DNA of 64,000 bases, from the NCBI RefSeq assembly GCF_029633915.1, contig NZ_CP091092.1, positions 1,116,001-1,180,000 on the forward strand, written 5' to 3'. How positions within the stretch are numbered: position 1 is the stretch's first letter; each line of letters opens with the position of its first letter. The notes under the pieces were generated by a model that was not told where the DNA came from, did not search any database, and saw nothing but the letters and a program-made list of their open reading frames with translations. Positions 62,571 to 64,000 of the stretch are shown piece by piece. The position numbers and the translations under genes are program-made. Source of the stretch: Methanomicrobium antiquum (GTDB lineage: Archaea; Halobacteriota; Methanomicrobia; Methanomicrobiales; Methanomicrobiaceae).

Positions 62571-63812
62571 TTGAGTATGTACACCTGTGAGGCCTCGTCC
62601 CTTGACCTTTTCACAGATTCAATCAGGCTCATTGGGGATGCCACACTTTGTGGTGTAATGGAGTTTGACAGAAGAATTGATCCCACCGCTCTTCAGGAGG
62701 CTGCCCAGGCATGTCTCATGGCCCATCCTGTTCTTCGCAGCCGGCTTATCCGGGGAAATGGCCCGGCAATCTGGGAGACAGCCGAGGATGTCAGATATCC
62801 TTTTGTGTCTGTGGAGGAGTGCACTGATAAATACTATTCCCATGTCATCGGGCCGGTTGATCCTTACGGTCCGCTGCAGTTTCGCGTACGACTGCTTAGA
62901 AGACCTTTGGGAGATGTTATCATCGTCAACCTCGCTCATGCTGCCGCTGATGCGTTTGGTCTTCACACTCTTATGTCCCAGCTTCTGCAGGAATACCAAA
63001 AACCCGGCAGTATCTGTCCTGTAAATGGTGAGATTCCTGAGCGTGACACACTCTGGACCGGCAGAGCCGATCTGCACGGACAGCCGGTATCTCAGGATCT
63101 TAAAGTGGTTAATCCTTTGTGGCCCGATCCTTTTGGCACTTCCTCTGAGCCTTCAAATTTTCACAGGGAATGCGTAAACCCTCAGGTAATGGAGGCAATT
63201 CGTGTCCGGACCCGTGAGCTTAGCGGGAGTATTAATGATGTTGTGATGGCGGCATACTTCCTGTCAATGAGTGACTTAACAGGTCATATGGGGCCTGTTG
63301 ACGTTTTTTTCCCCGTCAACCTGCGTCAGTACTTAAAGGACGGATCGCGGGTGATGAGCAACCAGGCCGTCAATATCTCTTTTTCTCTTGATCGCAGGAT
63401 GGGAGAAGGGATGAAAGATACTCTTCCCCGTGTGATCAGAGAAACAACACTGCTAAAGGAGAAATCCATCGGCATCAGTGAACAGGCCATAATGGACAGG
63501 GCCTGCGACCCGGAGGGCAGGCATATTCACCAGATGGTCGAGGAGATAGCAACTCTGCAGAAATCAGGCTTTGCGGATATCTTCATCTCAAATCCCGGGA
63601 CTATAGCCCTGCCGGATATTAAAGGGCTTACCGATGCCTATGTCTGCTTCCCCGGATGTTACATGCCTTCCACATGTTTTATCACCAGTACTTTCCGGGG
63701 GCATATGACGGTCACAATAGGTTACCAGGATACTAAAAGGGCAAGGGAGGGAACACGAAAGGCACTGGATCAATTCATGCAGTATCTCCTTTCAGTGGTG
63801 GATGAATTTTGA
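62571..63812 (+). CDS. Stand-alone condensation-domain acyltransferase-like protein
   Basis: The 413-residue protein has the condensation/AATase fold. The HxxxD motif is LAHAAADAFGLHTLMSQLL. VFFPVNLRQYLKDGSRVMSN and FADIFISNPGTIALPD correspond to later family motifs. It would form an ester or amide bond with an unknown acceptor. TTG 62571 is preferred over ATG 62577 because GGAGGT ends 7 nt before it. It is less AT-rich than its left neighbours and may have a separate origin. Confidence 0.8.
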   Translation: MSMYTCEASSLDLFTDSIRLIGDATLCGVMEFDRRIDPTALQEAAQACLMAHPVLRSRLIRGNGPAIWETAEDVRYPFVSVEECTDKYYSHVIGPVDPYGPLQFRVRLLRRPLGDVIIVNLAHAAADAFGLHTLMSQLLQEYQKPGSICPVNGEIPERDTLWTGRADLHGQPVSQDLKVVNPLWPDPFGTSSEPSNFHRECVNPQVMEAIRVRTRELSGSINDVVMAAYFLSMSDLTGHMGPVDVFFPVNLRQYLKDGSRVMSNQAVNISFSLDRRMGEGMKDTLPRVIRETTLLKEKSIGISEQAIMDRACDPEGRHIHQMVEEIATLQKSGFADIFISNPGTIALPDIKGLTDAYVCFPGCYMPSTCFITSTFRGHMTVTIGYQDTKRAREGTRKALDQFMQYLLSVVDEF

Positions 63813-63936
63813 GATCGGATGCAGTATAAGTTTTGCATGAACATGTTTTTTTTCAATTTTATATCTTTCAGGTCAAATTCAGACAACAGAGGTTTAAACG
63901 GCGTAACTGCCCCCAATCATAACTGAGTGTAAATCC

Positions 63937-64000
63937 ATGAATAGAAAATACATTGTATTTTGCGTCATTATCGCGGCAGTCATTATTCCTGCAGTGTTAA
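63937..64000 (+). CDS. Start of a secreted or membrane protein (partial)
   Basis: ATG 63937 opens a frame that runs off the window with a hydrophobic N-terminus (MNRKYIVFCVIIAAVIIPAV), a signal peptide or anchor. Nothing more can be said. Confidence 0.5.
   Translation, partial: MNRKYIVFCVIIAAVIIPAVL

Noticed and set aside
1-64000. CRISPR array
   Set aside because: No regularly spaced identical repeats with unique spacers were seen on either strand; the hairpin copies are too far apart.

Overview
The window comes from an AT-rich hydrogenotrophic methanogen, most likely a member of the Methanomicrobiales close to Methanoplanus, Methanolacinia or Methanomicrobium. The order-level call is an inference. 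It rests on a 13-gene Eha energy-converting [NiFe] hydrogenase operon, an FrhB-type F420 oxidoreductase subunit, a CofH-type F420 biosynthesis enzyme, an NrpR-family nitrogen regulator, archaeal TATA-like promoters, an archaeal type IV pilin and archaeal tRNA genes. Strong ribosome-binding sites resemble GGAGGTGA, and several genes start with TTG or GTG.

Layout. 1-13.6 kb holds a partial HTH-FHA protein, a HAD phosphatase with a low-complexity insert, a HEAT protein and a nitrogen-assimilation block. That block contains amt-glnK behind a GGAA-N6-TTCC operator, a four-gene glutamate synthase operon whose last gene is an FrhB-like flavoprotein, and, after a DUF169/YeeE-YedE sulfur-type cluster, a DNA-binding-domain-free NrpR protein. 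13.4-15.5 kb has a 49-residue zinc-ribbon gene and an intact IS1634-family element (imperfect inverted repeats, 5-bp AATAT target duplication). 15.6-22.4 kb is the eha operon on the minus strand. 23-33 kb has tRNA-Leu(UAG), envelope TPR proteins, EFR1 and TetR genes, MscS with a degenerate ATPase-like partner, an HD hydrolase, a CPBP protease, a membrane-bound double winged-helix regulator and small secreted proteins. 33-41.8 kb has tRNA-Gly(GCC), an RNB ribonuclease, CofH plus a CGGC protein, and an acetate module (OFA-type MFS, acetyl-CoA synthetase) divergent from an HTH-PAS regulator. 42-47.4 kb has an AlkD-like protein, a ferredoxin-nitroreductase, FdhD, and a 902-residue fusion of a PUA/PP-loop 'PAPS-reductase-like' protein with a SufS-type cysteine desulfurase.

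From 47.4 kb onward the window becomes an accessory and decay zone. It has a second IS element and a truncated tandem copy of a gene of unknown function. It also has a 63-bp exact duplication of the 3' end of a U32 protein gene, a HEPN protein, and remnants of PLD, GYD, histidine-kinase and Orc1/Cdc6 genes. Also present are a gene with an in-frame TAA, a frameshifted and truncated AAA+ gene behind two tiny coupled ORFs, a DUF4143 ATPase, C45 and alpha/beta hydrolases, and a stand-alone condensation-domain protein. A family of CATGAAA-type hairpin repeats (at least six copies) is scattered between genes across the window.

The core genes form coherent modules. One is nitrogen sensing and assimilation, probably drawing electrons from F420H2. 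Another is ferredoxin reduction by Eha. A third is acetate assimilation with a dedicated regulator, and a fourth is a possible sulfur-transfer pair (FdhD plus the PP-loop/desulfurase fusion). All functional calls come from motif reading by eye; no database search was possible.
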